This document shows positions 5,226 through 6,074 of a stretch of 6,074 nt of DNA, piece after piece (within the stretch, counting starts at the first letter, position 1; each line of letters opens with the position of its first letter). The translations under genes and the position numbers were made by a program. The notes under the pieces are model-generated. The model did no database searches and had not been told where the DNA came from. It was given only the letters and a program-made list of their open reading frames with translations. Source of the DNA: CAYVOX01 sp964453035 (GTDB taxonomy: Bacteria > Chloroflexota > Anaerolineae > Anaerolineales > Anaerolineaceae); assembly GCA_964453035.1 (NCBI GenBank), contig CAYVOX010000168.1, positions 1 to 6,074 of the forward strand, given 5' to 3'.

Positions 5226-6074
5226 TTAATTGCAATGCGTTACCAGACCTACATCGTCAATGAAAAAGTCCGTGAGATTCGTTGAATCTGTATTTGCCTC
5301 AAAGCTCAAATGAAGAGTTTGCCCAATCCATTGAGGATTTATCTGTACATTTATTGAACGGGCAATATAGCCTAAATCTTTAGACCTGTTGTCCATTGTG
5401 TCAATGGTTTGGATAAAACCCCAATTACCATCATAGAGCCTAACATAAAGATAATCCCACGGTTGTGTTGTACCTTCATCCGACAAAATCTTGTCATAAT
5501 AAGTAAACGTAAACGATGAAGTATTCGAAATAAATGATATGTCTTGTGACAATCGCTCCATATTGGTATCGTTATTAATATTATTTGCACCGCCAAGAAA
5601 TGCGAGCCAAGAACCAGTTCGGGGTGAAACTGGACTTTGATTTGGATAAGAAAGTATTACATTATAATAACTCACCACATTCCAAGAAGCATTTCCTTGC
5701 TCAAAGCCACCATTTGTGATTAATTGAGCACCTTCCTCACAGGTCGGTTTCATAATCAGAGGAAGAAAATAACCCCTGTGAGCAGATACAAAGCTCCTGG
5801 GATTAGTGTAATGTTGAGATTGGGAAGGAGGGAAGTTATCTGGTATTTCGGGATAAGCATAACCACGGCCTGGTAAATAACCATTACATGAAGTAGATAG
5901 AGAATAAATATTACTTGCGTTGTAAAAATAACGCATCTCAAAATGCAAATGTGAATCATCATGGAAGGGTGTGTTTAAACCAACGAACCATTGCTCTTGA
6001 ACCACTCCTAACTTTTGCCCCCTTGTCACAGGCGAATTAACATTTACGCTAACAGAGTTATTTTCAAGATGACC
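5226..6074 (-). CDS. M23-family metallopeptidase with C-terminal carbohydrate-binding-like domain, 5' end outside the window
   Basis: The frame is open from the right edge to TAA at 5228-5226, giving 282 visible residues and no true start. Visible residues 1-48 are the end of an M23 (LytM-type) domain: GHL (1-3), VTRGQKLGVV (16-25) and the zinc/catalytic motif HLHFEMR (42-48). The first zinc-ligand motif (HxxxD) would lie beyond the edge. A linker rich in Ser, Pro, Asn and Tyr (about 49-110) follows. The last part (about 117-279) begins with LITNGGFEQG and W and ends in FFIDDVGLV, a pattern seen in secreted jelly-roll or CBM-like domains that bind sugars or proteins. M23 enzymes cut peptide bridges in cell walls or other peptides outside the cell, so an exported protein is expected; the signal peptide is out of view. 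GTG at 6029 is internal, because homology continues upstream. Sampled 60-base stretches are 30-42% GC, far below the other genes. Confidence 0.85.
   Translation of the reverse strand, partial: GHLENNSVSVNVNSPVTRGQKLGVVQEQWFVGLNTPFHDDSHLHFEMRYFYNASNIYSLSTSCNGYLPGRGYAYPEIPDNFPPSQSQHYTNPRSFVSAHRGYFLPLIMKPTCEEGAQLITNGGFEQGNASWNVVSYYNVILSYPNQSPVSPRTGSWLAFLGGANNINNDTNMERLSQDISFISNTSSFTFTYYDKILSDEGTTQPWDYLYVRLYDGNWGFIQTIDTMDNRSKDLGYIARSINVQINPQWIGQTLHLSFEANTDSTNLTDFFIDDVGLVTHCN

Noticed and set aside
5226..6029. GTG at 6029 as the start of the peptidase gene
   Set aside because: The frame is open to the window edge, and the 15 upstream residues continue M23 homology (GHL and the beta strand before VTRGQ), so the GTG is an internal valine.

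Overview
The window looks like a chromosomal segment from a moderately GC-rich bacterium. The gene families would suit a Chloroflexota (Anaerolineae-like) genome: a membrane-fused spermidine-synthase-like protein, a UgpC-type ATPase, and an M23 peptidase with a C-terminal beta-sandwich-like domain. That placement is inferred from protein style, not from a marker gene. No rRNA, tRNA, insertion sequence or CRISPR array was seen.

Layout, left to right: (1) a minus-strand nnrE-type NAD(P)H-hydrate epimerase gene, cut by the left edge (1-676). (2) A 104-bp divergent intergenic region with a TATAAT box for each direction. (3) A plus-strand two-gene operon: a seven-helix membrane protein fused to a spermidine-synthase-like domain (781-2331), overlapping by ATGA a Lit-like/DUF1461 membrane protein (2328-3005). 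(4) A strong hairpin terminator in the 60-bp convergent gap. (5) Minus-strand gpmA, a 2,3-bisphosphoglycerate-dependent phosphoglycerate mutase (3066-3815). (6) A minus-strand sugar-importer ATPase of the MalK/UgpC family (3907-5019), separated from gpmA by a perfect 14-bp-stem hairpin that abuts an extended -10 box. (7) A 206-bp intergenic region with the ATPase promoter and three dyad elements spaced exactly 23 bp apart. (8) The 3' part of a minus-strand M23 metallopeptidase gene (5226-6074), visibly more AT-rich than everything to its left and cut by the right edge.

How the genes fit together: nnrE (repair of damaged NAD(P)H), gpmA (glycolysis) and the ATPase (sugar uptake) are core central-carbon functions, and the last two may be partly co-transcribed. 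The two-gene membrane operon is the least explained part. Its second product carries the two conserved histidines and the four-helix layout of Lit, the lipoprotein intramolecular transacylase, so a link to lipoprotein or membrane-lipid modification is plausible. The M23 gene encodes a probably secreted cell-wall or protein-degrading enzyme and may be a separate acquisition, judging by base composition.
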